Shown here: piece by piece, positions 6,924 through 15,172 of the stretch
Position numbering within the stretch: position 1 is the first letter of the stretch
Layout: every line of letters begins with the position of its first letter
From: a bacterium
Lineage (GTDB): Bacteria > Patescibacteriota > Microgenomatia > UBA1406 > GWC2-37-13
Direction: 5' to 3'
DNA length: 35,253 nucleotides
Assembly: GCA_021796235.1 (NCBI GenBank)
Contig: JAJYOJ010000010.1
Span: forward strand, 1 to 35,253
Position numbers and translations under genes: made by a program
Notes under the pieces: model-generated
Database searches by the model: none
Seen by the model: only the letters and a program-made list of their open reading frames with translations
What the model was told of the DNA's origin: nothing

Positions 6924-7025
6924 ATGAAAAAGTTAATTAAAAAGAAAAGCTGGGCTAAAAAGGTGTACCACAAGCCAAAAGTTAATATCGCACAGATCAA
7001 GTCAAAAATCTGGACCGATTATTGA
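6924..7025 (+). CDS. Candidate RiPP precursor peptide 2 (33 aa)
   Basis: This ORF runs from the ATG at 6924 to the TGA at 7025. It is rich in lysine (11 of 33) and contains YHKPKV at residues 15-20, the same Y-x-x-P-x-hydrophobic pattern found in the first peptide and in lasso leaders. The only acidic residue is Asp32, in the C-terminal WTDY; the only other notable core residue is Trp30. It has no signal peptide. It is transcribed away from the QueC-PqqD gene and is followed after 7 bp by a membrane-anchored protein. The spacing from motif to Trp is 15 residues, versus 18 in peptide 1. The peptide could instead be a small basic regulatory protein, but the shared motif argues for a maturation substrate. 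Confidence 0.55.
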   Translation: MKKLIKKKSWAKKVYHKPKVNIAQIKSKIWTDY

Positions 7026-7032
7026 TTGTCGT

Positions 7033-7596
7033 ATGGCAAATAAGCTGTTGACAGGTATTTTTTTATTACTGTTATTTGTTATCATTATTGAGTTCGGTTA
7101 TCTGTTTATTCGGCCTCTCCAATCAGTAAATTCTTTTCCAACGCCGTCCGTAGCTCCTACCGTTACTAATGTTCCAAGGAGAACTAATTACGAGCAAGCA
7201 TACGTCATGGATCAGCATGAAATTATAAGGCTTGGACAATTGGCCGATGCCAAAGTGCTGAAAAACTTTACCTGGTCGGAAACATTCCAATCGACTCTCA
7301 TAAGTGCAAGCACAAGCGCTGGCATCAAAGCTTATCCGAATGCACCAGCAGTGGCACCTTGGCAATATGAGGCGACCATATTTTTGAAAATTAACGACAA
7401 AGAAACTTTCGGGATTGGTTTCAGCAAAAGCGATTTGAGTAAATTAAAAATAACCAAGATGAGCAAAGGAGTGGAGACACCGATAAATATTACCGACCTG
7501 ATTCCAGGAAAAGAAGTTATTGTTACTTTGAATATAGACAATCTTAAGGGGCCAAGCAATAATTTATCTTCCGGCTCGATTCAGGAATTGGACTGA
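7033..7596 (+). CDS. Membrane-anchored protein, function unknown
   Basis: This 187-residue protein has one N-terminal hydrophobic segment (about residues 5-27, FLLLLFVIIIEFGYLF), a Pro/Thr-rich spacer (about 36-50), then a soluble domain expected outside the cell. The domain ends with a beta-rich segment containing ITDLIPGKEVIVTLNI, similar in pattern to the end of the protein at 4322-4903. It shows no catalytic motif that I recognise. It follows candidate precursor 2 by 7 bp and shares its promoter, so it may act on, bind or export that peptide. Its 3' end overlaps the convergent radical SAM gene by 16 bp. Confidence 0.6.
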   Translation: MANKLLTGIFLLLLFVIIIEFGYLFIRPLQSVNSFPTPSVAPTVTNVPRRTNYEQAYVMDQHEIIRLGQLADAKVLKNFTWSETFQSTLISASTSAGIKAYPNAPAVAPWQYEATIFLKINDKETFGIGFSKSDLSKLKITKMSKGVETPINITDLIPGKEVIVTLNIDNLKGPSNNLSSGSIQELD

Positions 7597-8558
7597 TTAA
7601 TTAAGAAGGCGATACACGGCCCCGGACATTTTCCGGGAACATGGCCGTAAAACAGGCATTTCTTACACTCTTTGAGAGAGGTCTCCGTCCAATATGTATA
7701 GCGGTTTTTCAGCAACCGGCGGTTAACGGCATTAAGTGAATTTTCCTTTAGAGAGGGCTGATTTTTGGAGAGGGGAAAACAGTGAAAAGCAGATAGATTG
7801 GTTTGTATATCCATGCTACTTCCTTTACCGAAACAGCCCCAGCCAGATATTATTAAATCATTACGGGCGAGGTAATCATATTGTTTATCAGTAAACATAC
7901 AGCGGGTAAAACCACAATTGAGTGACAGCTTTATCCGTGGATTGACAGATTTAACCGCTTTGATTAGTAAATACAACTGTTTACCTATTTTAGGGAATTG
8001 CTCGAAAGTGAGAAAATTTTTTTCGCCGGCGATCGGATTGGCAAAACCGATACGGATTCCGGTGACTTGCTTAATTACATGAGGAGTGATAGTTTTTAAG
8101 ATTAAGGAAATATCGGTGGCGGTATCGATCGTTAATGATAGTGTTACCTCGGTCCGGCGGCTGAATTCATTAAGCCGTTTAATAACTAATTGCCGAATAT
8201 TTTTTTGTATTAAAAAACCCGGTGTCATGATATTGACGGTCAATTTGACCCGCGGGAAATAATCGGCCAAGAATGAGGCTTTATCATCTGAAATGATGCC
8301 GTTGGTAAAAACCTGAACATTAGAAAAATAATTTAAAGACATTTTAATTATCTCTTCGAATTTCGAATGAAGCGTCGGTTCCCCGCCCAGTAATTTTACG
8401 GTATCGATTTTATTTCTCTTCATTTTTTTTAATACATCCTCAAAATCCTTTAAACTCATTTCCCGATCAATCGTTGTCTTTTTCATTTCTGTCCTGGCAA
8501 AGCAGAAGGGGCAATTTTGATTGCAATAGTTAGTAATAAGAATATTGGGTGGTTGCAT
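7581..8558 (-). CDS. Radical SAM protein with SPASM-like C-terminal cluster domain
   Basis: The 325-residue protein has the radical SAM CxxxCxxC motif at Cys12, Cys16 and Cys19, which holds the 4Fe-4S cluster that cleaves S-adenosylmethionine, and a GGEP motif at 58-61. The C-terminal third has a Cys pattern expected for auxiliary clusters: Cys215, 220, 242, 260, 298, 301, 311 and 315, with the SPASM-like C-x-x-G pattern near 242-260. SPASM radical SAM enzymes modify ribosomal peptides or proteins, for example by carbon-carbon or thioether crosslinks. It lies at the edge of the PqqD/precursor locus, so a role as peptide maturase is likely, though an anaerobic sulfatase-maturase-like role is possible. 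Confidence 0.8.
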   Translation of the reverse strand: MQPPNILITNYCNQNCPFCFARTEMKKTTIDREMSLKDFEDVLKKMKRNKIDTVKLLGGEPTLHSKFEEIIKMSLNYFSNVQVFTNGIISDDKASFLADYFPRVKLTVNIMTPGFLIQKNIRQLVIKRLNEFSRRTEVTLSLTIDTATDISLILKTITPHVIKQVTGIRIGFANPIAGEKNFLTFEQFPKIGKQLYLLIKAVKSVNPRIKLSLNCGFTRCMFTDKQYDYLARNDLIISGWGCFGKGSSMDIQTNLSAFHCFPLSKNQPSLKENSLNAVNRRLLKNRYTYWTETSLKECKKCLFYGHVPGKCPGPCIAFLINQSNS

Positions 8559-8570
8559 AAAATTGATTAT

Positions 8571-10253
8571 TTATTCGCTTCTTCCAAAGTATTCTTTTAA
8601 TATATCACGCGCGATCGGTCCTGCGACATCTGATCCTTGGCCGCCTTTTTCGATAAGAATTGTCAGGACGATTTGTGGATTATCAGCCGGTGCATAGACC
8701 GTGATCCAGGCGTCGGGGAGCGTTGTTTCGTCGGGAGTTTGGGCGGTACCGGTTTTGCAAGCGACAGGAATCGGCTGGAATTGGGCGGAGGTTGTGCTAA
8801 CAGGAGTATTCCCGCCATTTTTATTTACGCCAAAGTTGAAAAGCGGCCAGCCCGTGCCACCCGGAGCACAGGCCTCTTTCATTCCCGTGCGTACCAGATC
8901 CAAAGTTTTTTGGGAAATTGGCAGTTTTTTACACTCAGTTTCACCAAAGATTGGATTGGTTAGATTGTCGTTTGCTCCGATTTTCAAAAGTTTTGGCTTG
9001 CACAAAGTTCCGTTATTGGCAAATACGCTTGTCGCTTGAGCAACTTGCAGGGGAGTAACCAAGAGATATCCTTGACCGATTGATAAATTATAGGTATCGC
9101 CGGTATACCATTGATCGTGGATGGTCTCTTGTTTCCAAAAGGGAGAAGGAAGCAGTCCGTCAGCTTCGTCAAACCCAATACCGGTTTTTTTACCAAATCC
9201 TAAAACATTGGCCCAGTGTTGTATCCTTTCGGGTCCCAAAAGATTACCAACCTGATAGAAAAAAATATCGTTGGAGCGCTGTAAACCCTTTACGACATTA
9301 ACCATCCCGTCGGTTCTTCCATATTCGAGAAAGTACCAGTTGCCAAAAGTTATCGGTCCGGCATGTAAAATTCCCGTATCCTCAAACTCTTTATTTTCAT
9401 CAATCTTTTTATCTTCCAAGGCGCCGGTTGCCAAAACCAGTTTGAAGATAGAGCCCGGTGAGTAGACCCCCTCGGTTGCCCGGTTGAAAAGCGGTTTATC
9501 ATCGGATTTTAGATACGAATTTATTGCATTATTATTTGCGTCAAAAAAAGCCTGTGGGCTAAACGAAGGAGTCGAGACAAAACCCAGAACTTCTCCGGTT
9601 TGAGGCTTCAGGGCAATGATTGCGCCTTTTTTTCCCTGTAACAAGTCGTAGGCTTTTTGCTGGATGTCCATGTCAAGGGCTAACTGCAAGGTTGTTCCGT
9701 CGCTCGGGGGAATAATTGACAGAGTGTTTAAAAATTTGCCCTTAGCATCAATCTCGACTAATTTTTTTCCCGGACGGCCTCGGAGGTCGCAGTCAAAAAC
9801 CTGCTCAATGCCTTTTTTTCCAATTTTATCTCCGAGTGTTAATTTATTAATGCAATTATCATTATTAAAATTATTTTGATCAGCAATTTGTTCATATCCG
9901 ACAAAAGGAGCTAAGGCTTCGGGCGACTGGTAGATGCGTTGCGACGGTAAACGCGGATCGTTTTTACTCGTATCGGCCGGCAGATTCTTAACCAAAGTAA
10001 ATCCCAGCCGATCGAGTAAGGTTCCCCGGCGTGGTTCAATGAGAAGCTCCCGGATACGATTCTGCTCGGAAAGAGTACGATAGTATTGGCCTTTAACAAC
10101 CGTAAGTTCAAAAAATCTGAGGGCTAAAAAAACAAAAACGACAACGATTATTAACAAATAGGTAAAAAAAAAGATATCCGGATAGTTATTTTTGCGACCC
10201 CCAAAATGCATGTTGCCAACTTTGCCTTTTTGGAAAAGCGAAAGCTTATTCAT
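8571..10253 (-). CDS. mrdA: Penicillin-binding protein 2 (peptidoglycan transpeptidase)
   Basis: This 560-residue class B PBP has an N-terminal membrane helix at about 27-48, a PBP dimerisation domain, and a transpeptidase domain with all three active-site motifs: SIFK at 268-271 (nucleophile Ser268), SND at 327-329 and KTG at 500-502. It crosslinks peptidoglycan stem peptides on the outer face during cell elongation. A TATAAT ends 10 nt before the ATG, on the strand opposite the divergent FolC gene. The window has no rodA gene beside it, although the two are usually adjacent in many bacteria. Identification as PBP2 rather than PBP3 rests on length, the PRRGTLLDR motif and overall layout. Confidence 0.9.
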   Translation of the reverse strand: MNKLSLFQKGKVGNMHFGGRKNNYPDIFFFTYLLIIVVVFVFLALRFFELTVVKGQYYRTLSEQNRIRELLIEPRRGTLLDRLGFTLVKNLPADTSKNDPRLPSQRIYQSPEALAPFVGYEQIADQNNFNNDNCINKLTLGDKIGKKGIEQVFDCDLRGRPGKKLVEIDAKGKFLNTLSIIPPSDGTTLQLALDMDIQQKAYDLLQGKKGAIIALKPQTGEVLGFVSTPSFSPQAFFDANNNAINSYLKSDDKPLFNRATEGVYSPGSIFKLVLATGALEDKKIDENKEFEDTGILHAGPITFGNWYFLEYGRTDGMVNVVKGLQRSNDIFFYQVGNLLGPERIQHWANVLGFGKKTGIGFDEADGLLPSPFWKQETIHDQWYTGDTYNLSIGQGYLLVTPLQVAQATSVFANNGTLCKPKLLKIGANDNLTNPIFGETECKKLPISQKTLDLVRTGMKEACAPGGTGWPLFNFGVNKNGGNTPVSTTSAQFQPIPVACKTGTAQTPDETTLPDAWITVYAPADNPQIVLTILIEKGGQGSDVAGPIARDILKEYFGRSE

Positions 10254-10300
10254 TTCAAAGTCTATTATAGTCCATTTGTTATAATAGCTTATCCCATAAT

Positions 10301-11746
10301 ATGAAAGGCACAGTAGAAATTCCCGAAGGGCGGTGGGAAAGTATTTATTCTAGATACAAAGTTTCTCTTAATTGGCTTGAATCTTTAATAAACGATCCCC
10401 AGGGAGAACGATATCTTGTTCCGAAAAGTTCAAAAGAAATGAGAGAGGGGCAGATAGCGTCATTTGAGCGAACACATCGCTTTCTAGCTTTTTTAGATAA
10501 TCCGCAAAACAACTATCATATTATTCACGTGGCAGGAACTGGAGGTAAGGGCTCAACTACTACAATGATTGATGCATTATTAAGAGCGGCTGGTCAAAAA
10601 ACAGGAAGTCACACAAGTCCATATGTTCAGGTTCCCAATGAAAAACTGGTTATTAATGGACAAATCATATCTCCATCAAATTTTTCCGAACTTGTCGACA
10701 ATTTTAGGCAGAGATATGAATATTATATTCAGCAAGATCCAAAAGGAAGACCTCTTTATGGCGAGACTTGGACAGCCTTGGCTTATTTTTATTTCAGCCG
10801 ACAAGGCGTATCATGGGCTGCCATAGAAACGGGTATGGGTGGCAGATTTGACCCAACAAACGTCAACACATCAGATATTGCTGTAATTACCAATATTGAT
10901 TTTGATCATGTTCCGCAATTAGGAACAACTCTAGGTGATATTGCCTGGCACAAAGCAGGTATTATAAAACCAGGAAGACCAGTAATTACAGGTGAAACTA
11001 AGCCGGAACCATTATCTGTTATCAAATTAGAGGCCATAGAGAAAAACTCGCCCATACTTATCTTGGGACAAGATTATAGTGCAAAAAATATTCGGAAAAG
11101 CGATGATGGCATAATTTTGGACGTACATACGCCGTTTGGAGACATGCATAATCTTTATGTTAGTTTAGAAGGTTCATTCCAGGGCTTAAACGCTGTAACC
11201 GCCTTAACAGCTACACTTTATGCCGCAGACAGACATGGATTTAGTTTGACCGAAGAACAGATTAGAAATGCTATGGCAACATTGAGCATGAAGGGGCGCA
11301 TGGAAAGAATGCAAGCCGAGCCGCTTATTATTATAGACGGAGCTCATAATCCGCAAAAGATGAGAGCTGCAGCAGCTACCTTAAAACAAGACTACACAGG
11401 GCTTAAGAAGACTCTTATTATCGGTATGCTTCAAACCAAAGATGCAGCAGACTCGTTAAAACAGATAGTTCCTTTTGTAGACGCAGTGATCGTGACTGAA
11501 CCAAATGTTGTAGGAAAGCCTTCTTTTACAGTAGAACAGATGCAAGAATTTGTTACCTCAATAAGACCTGACATCCGCGTTGAAGGAGAAAAAGACGTCC
11601 AAAAAGCAATTGCTGACGCCATGAATAACGCAAGAAAGGATGAAATGATTTTCATTACAGGATCAATATATATGTTAGGTCATGCAAGAAGTTTTTGGGA
11701 GAAAAAGGAAGACTTGTTAAATAAAATTGAATATCAACAAGTCTAA
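10301..11746 (+). CDS. folC: FolC-like Mur-family ligase (folylpolyglutamate/dihydrofolate synthase), copy 1
   Basis: This 481-residue protein belongs to the ATP-dependent Mur ligase superfamily. Its P-loop is GTGGKGSTT (about residues 80-88), with SHTSPYV downstream, the ETGMGGRFDPTN motif (about 181) and a C-terminal IIDGAHNPQKM. FolC adds glutamate to dihydropteroate or tetrahydrofolate. An unusual N-terminal extension of about 60 residues precedes the standard HFL helix. A TATAAT lies 15 nt before the ATG. It overlaps by 4 bp a convergent gene for a second, quite different FolC. The nearby dhfr and thyA genes make folate use plausible. Which copy makes polyglutamates is unclear. Confidence 0.8.
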   Translation: MKGTVEIPEGRWESIYSRYKVSLNWLESLINDPQGERYLVPKSSKEMREGQIASFERTHRFLAFLDNPQNNYHIIHVAGTGGKGSTTTMIDALLRAAGQKTGSHTSPYVQVPNEKLVINGQIISPSNFSELVDNFRQRYEYYIQQDPKGRPLYGETWTALAYFYFSRQGVSWAAIETGMGGRFDPTNVNTSDIAVITNIDFDHVPQLGTTLGDIAWHKAGIIKPGRPVITGETKPEPLSVIKLEAIEKNSPILILGQDYSAKNIRKSDDGIILDVHTPFGDMHNLYVSLEGSFQGLNAVTALTATLYAADRHGFSLTEEQIRNAMATLSMKGRMERMQAEPLIIIDGAHNPQKMRAAAATLKQDYTGLKKTLIIGMLQTKDAADSLKQIVPFVDAVIVTEPNVVGKPSFTVEQMQEFVTSIRPDIRVEGEKDVQKAIADAMNNARKDEMIFITGSIYMLGHARSFWEKKEDLLNKIEYQQV

Positions 11747-13095
11747 TCACGTAACTTCATTAGGTCTTGATAAATTTCTCCAATAAGATAAAAAGAACCA
11801 GTTATTATGAGAAATTCGTCTTTACGTTTAATTATATAACGCAGTGCGTTATGAGGATTATGAACGGTAATTATGTTTTTGAAACTAATCCGTTTTGACA
11901 ATCTAATGAAATCTTCAGGTTTTCTTGATTGATTGATCAAATCTTGTTTTTCGGTAAAAAAACTAGTTACAACTACTTTTTTTGCTATGGGTACAATATA
12001 TTTAAAAATATGTATGAAATCCTTATTTTTTTTAACAGCAAGCAAAAAAGTATATTTTTGATTTGGATAAAGTTTTCTTAGGCTTTTGGTAAACGCTGCC
12101 ATTTTCTGTGGATTATGCGCACCATCAATGATAATTGTTCTTTTTTGATATTCAAATATTTCCATTCTACCTGGAAAAGAAAGCTCCCTTAAAGAACATT
12201 TAAGCGATTGAACATCGAAGTTAAAGTGGTCCCTTCTACTTAATATGTAGGCCGCCGCGAGAGCTAAAGACGCATTTTCTGCTTGATATTCGGCAGTCAA
12301 ACCGATTTCTAGATTAGAAATCTTAATTTGTTTAAAATTAAAATCAAATACTAGATTTTTACCTGAAAATCTAATGTTTTTGAAGTTGATATTTTTTTTT
12401 ACATAACTTAAGATTGCCTCCTGTTCTTCGCTGACAGTTTCTATAACATTTCTTGCTTGTGTTTTTTGCCAAATAGTGATTACCGAATTTTTTTGCTTAA
12501 TAATCTTAGCTTTTTGAAAAGCAATCTGTCCGATTGTTCTCCCCAAAATTTCCGTATGATCCAAACCAATTCTAGTTAAAATAACTAATTTATCACTTCT
12601 CTCAGTTGTATTCGTTGCATCATACCACCCGCCCAAGCCTGTTTCCACCACCGCATAATCAACTTTTCGCTGATAAAAAATATGAAAAGTCATAGCTACC
12701 AAAATTTCAAAATATGTAGGTTTTCCAAGTATGCTCTCTTGCACTTTTTTTACGGATGGAATTATTTCATTAAGGCTTTCGCAAAATTGTCTAATTGTAA
12801 TAAACTCGTTATTTAGCTGAAAGCGTTCACGGATATCGCTGATATGTGGAGATACATGCAAACCCACTCTAAAACCCAAAGATTTTAGGATAACGCTTGT
12901 GAGATAAGCGGTAGATCCTTTCCCAGAAGTACCGGCGATATGAATTATTTTCAATTTATTTTGGGGATTTGCTAAAAGCTGTAATAAGTATTTAGCTCTT
13001 TTAAGACCCAAATCCCCGGGAAACTTATTATTTGAATTTTTTGGGATATAACCAGAAAGAAATGCTTCAGCCTGGGAAAAATTTTGAATTTTCAT
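11743..13095 (-). CDS. FolC-like Mur-family ligase, copy 2
   Basis: This 450-residue protein is a second FolC homologue, with P-loop GTSGKGST (about 54-61), HVSPHISD, ETGLGGWYDATN and IIDGAHNPQKMAAF. It is clearly diverged from the copy that converges on it and lacks that copy's N-terminal extension; the two are paralogues, not a recent duplication. Its ATG overlaps the stop of the upstream NlpC-like gene, which suggests co-transcription. It probably attaches glutamate to folate or to a related acceptor. Two FolC-like genes tail to tail may indicate a division of labour, for example dihydrofolate synthase versus polyglutamylation, or a non-folate acceptor for one of them. Confidence 0.75.
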   Translation of the reverse strand: MKIQNFSQAEAFLSGYIPKNSNNKFPGDLGLKRAKYLLQLLANPQNKLKIIHIAGTSGKGSTAYLTSVILKSLGFRVGLHVSPHISDIRERFQLNNEFITIRQFCESLNEIIPSVKKVQESILGKPTYFEILVAMTFHIFYQRKVDYAVVETGLGGWYDATNTTERSDKLVILTRIGLDHTEILGRTIGQIAFQKAKIIKQKNSVITIWQKTQARNVIETVSEEQEAILSYVKKNINFKNIRFSGKNLVFDFNFKQIKISNLEIGLTAEYQAENASLALAAAYILSRRDHFNFDVQSLKCSLRELSFPGRMEIFEYQKRTIIIDGAHNPQKMAAFTKSLRKLYPNQKYTFLLAVKKNKDFIHIFKYIVPIAKKVVVTSFFTEKQDLINQSRKPEDFIRLSKRISFKNIITVHNPHNALRYIIKRKDEFLIITGSFYLIGEIYQDLMKLRD

Positions 13096-13538
13096 AGAAG
13101 TGGTTTAATATAAACATAAAACAATGGTGGTATGAGTCTTTTTATTGTATATATTCTCTCATAACGCTTTTTGTCAGCAAATGTATCTATGGGCCATATG
13201 GAGACACCGTCGTAAGGATTCGCATGTATTAAAAGAAGTCTTCCGTCGACATTATCAACCTGAACCGCTAAATGTAATCTACGATAGTCTTTTTCCTGGA
13301 CTCGGCCAAAAATGAAAATATCTCCCAAGACGGTTTTTTCGTTATCAGGAGGCAGATCTGTAAAAATAAAACCATGATCTAAGGCAATTTCGGCAGACCA
13401 CATTCCTTTGGGGAGAGTTACACCAAACAATTTTTTATATACCTCATGAACCAGCGACTGACAATTAAGACCAGAGCTTGGTAATTTTGTTTCATTTTCA
13501 ATCGAGGGAAACGATTTAAAATTATAAGGGAGGCCCAA
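13092..13538 (-). CDS. NlpC/P60-like cysteine hydrolase
   Basis: This 148-residue protein fits the NlpC/P60 fold: LNCQSLVHEVYKKLFGVTLP (nucleophile Cys26), a GDIFIFG strand, His89 in RLHLAVQV and His105 in IHAN as the Cys-His-His set. Such proteins cut amide bonds in peptidoglycan stem peptides or act on related substrates. No signal peptide is seen, which is unusual for a cell-wall enzyme and suggests an intracellular or atypical role. The start at a TTG (13538) is uncertain; the frame stays open for 15 more codons upstream without an ATG, and these look like continuing helix. It overlaps the following FolC gene. Confidence 0.6.
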   Translation of the reverse strand: MGLPYNFKSFPSIENETKLPSSGLNCQSLVHEVYKKLFGVTLPKGMWSAEIALDHGFIFTDLPPDNEKTVLGDIFIFGRVQEKDYRRLHLAVQVDNVDGRLLLIHANPYDGVSIWPIDTFADKKRYERIYTIKRLIPPLFYVYIKPLL

Positions 13539-13615
13539 TAATTGCGATAGTTCTTGATACTTTTCGAAGTTAGAAAGCTAAAATTTATAAAACAACTGAT
13601 TTTTATTTTATCATA

Positions 13616-14293
13616 TTAATCTTTATTTAGTACCAAAAAGTTTTCTTCCCGTGGTAACTCGGAGTGGATTTTTTGAATTCTTTTTACATCTTTAAGCTGG
13701 GATTGATGCGCGTTCATGGCTTTTAGTTTTACTTCCCAGACATCCGAGATGTCAATAACTTTATCAATTTCAGATGTGTCATATCCTGGTGGCATATAGA
13801 TAAAGTAACCGCCAGGAGTATATTTGGGAATTATTGCGCGCTGTTTTTTAGTTATACAATAATAAAGAAGAGTTTTAGCAGATGGAAGTCTCTCAAAAAC
13901 GTAGGTTGTTGCCAAAGCTACTGTAATATGGTCGATATGACCGGATATGCCTCGGAGTTCGGTTGTAATTAGAGCTTTCGGTTTGAGTTCATTAAGTATA
14001 GTTTGGATTTTAGCGGCAAGATTGTGATAAAGATTATTGCACAAAGTTCCGTCCTGAAAATCCAAAAAAAAGACTTTTTTAACCCCTAAGATTTTTGCCG
14101 AGGCTAAAAGTTCTTTCTCACGAGTTTTCCACAAAGGTTCATAATTTCGGCTACGGTGATCTTCGCCGGCCTCACCGCGCGTTGCGCAAAGGATATACAC
14201 ATCCTGCGTCTTAGCAAATTTGGCTATTGTCCCGGCTGGACCAAAAGCCTCATCATCGGGGTGGGCAAATATCGCGGCGACAACTTTTTTCAT
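13616..14293 (-). CDS. PIG-L/LmbE family deacetylase
   Basis: This 225-residue protein has the zinc-binding AHPDDE motif (His11, Asp13, Asp14) near the N-terminus and the later GHIDH motif of the PIG-L superfamily, near residue 120. These metal hydrolases remove acetyl groups from N-acetylglucosamine-type sugars, as in GlcNAc-PI, bacillithiol and mycothiol precursors or antibiotic precursors. The ATG at 14293 is preceded after 9 nt by a TATAAT shared with the mutM side. The natural substrate cannot be told; no bacillithiol genes are seen here. Confidence 0.85.
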   Translation of the reverse strand: MKKVVAAIFAHPDDEAFGPAGTIAKFAKTQDVYILCATRGEAGEDHRSRNYEPLWKTREKELLASAKILGVKKVFFLDFQDGTLCNNLYHNLAAKIQTILNELKPKALITTELRGISGHIDHITVALATTYVFERLPSAKTLLYYCITKKQRAIIPKYTPGGYFIYMPPGYDTSEIDKVIDISDVWEVKLKAMNAHQSQLKDVKRIQKIHSELPREENFLVLNKD

Positions 14294-14321
14294 AAGACTA
14301 TAATTATACTACTTATAATAT

Positions 14322-15167
14322 ATGCCAGAACTGCCTGAAGTAGAAACAATTAGAAAAGGTCTAGAAAAATATTTGGTGGGAAAAAAAATAAAGGAAGTTG
14401 AAGTGCGCGATTCTAAATTATTCCAAGGCGATAAATTTCACCCTACGGGTGCAATCGTTTCAGGAGTGAGGCGTTTCGGCAAAGGTTTGGTCATAGATCT
14501 TGATAACGGCTATTCGATTGTCGCTCATATAAAACTTACCGGCCAGTTTATTTATGAAGGAAAAGAAACAAAGGAGCTTGTCCCTGATATGAAATTAGTG
14601 GCACCGGTTCCTTCCAAGTTCACACGGGCGATTTTTCATTTAGAGGGCGGAGCAACATTGTTTTTTAACGATATTCGGCGATTTGCCTGGATGAGATTCA
14701 TTAAGACCACAGAAGTTAAAACCCTGCCATTTTTTAAGGAAATGGGGCCGGAACCTTTTAAAGATTTAAAGTTTGAATATTTTAAAACAGTTCTTCAGAA
14801 ATCAACAGGCGCAATTAAGTCTACCCTTATGGATCAGAAAAAAATTGGCGGGGTGGGAAATATCTATGCCAACGATGCATTAAATCTTGCCAAAATTGAT
14901 CCAAAAAGAAGCGGAAAAAGTTTGAACGACTTAGAAATAAAAAAACTTTATGAGGCGGTTGAAACCGTTTTGAAAACCGGCTTGAAATACGGAGGGGCAA
15001 CCGAAATTAACTACGTTAACGTACTGGGTCAGGCGGGGAAGTATCAAAATCACTTTTTAGCTTATGGCCGCGCGGGAGAAAAATGTAAGCAGTGTGGAAA
15101 AGGAATAATAAAAAAAATCCGCATTGCCGGCCGCGGCACCTATTTTTGCCCGGTTTGTCAGAAATAA
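14322..15167 (+). CDS. mutM: Formamidopyrimidine-DNA glycosylase (Fpg/MutM)
   Basis: This 281-residue protein begins PELPEVET after the Met, where the N-terminal Pro is the catalytic nucleophile and Glu3 the partner acid. The C-terminus carries the four-Cys zinc finger CKQCGKGI...YFCPVCQK that contacts the lesion strand. It removes oxidised purines such as 8-oxoguanine and nicks the abasic site. An internal YVNVLGQAGKYQNH segment and a GVGNIYANDAL helix-two-turn-helix loop are typical. TATAAT occurs twice upstream (14299-14304 and 14314-14319). The intact motifs indicate an active enzyme. Confidence 0.95.
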   Translation: MPELPEVETIRKGLEKYLVGKKIKEVEVRDSKLFQGDKFHPTGAIVSGVRRFGKGLVIDLDNGYSIVAHIKLTGQFIYEGKETKELVPDMKLVAPVPSKFTRAIFHLEGGATLFFNDIRRFAWMRFIKTTEVKTLPFFKEMGPEPFKDLKFEYFKTVLQKSTGAIKSTLMDQKKIGGVGNIYANDALNLAKIDPKRSGKSLNDLEIKKLYEAVETVLKTGLKYGGATEINYVNVLGQAGKYQNHFLAYGRAGEKCKQCGKGIIKKIRIAGRGTYFCPVCQK

Positions 15168-15172
15168 TTATT

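Noticed and set aside
3332-8558. A standard lasso-peptide cluster
   Set aside because: The carboxylate-activating enzyme has QueC-type zinc cysteines rather than an asparagine-synthetase layout, there is no transglutaminase-like B2 protease or ABC exporter, and the acidic residues of the short peptides do not fall at core position 7-9 after a penultimate leader Thr.
15092-15172. Upstream extension of the iron-permease-like protein
   Set aside because: It is a frame-shifted reading of the mutM zinc-finger end; the ATG at 15173 follows the mutM stop and begins the recognisable protein.
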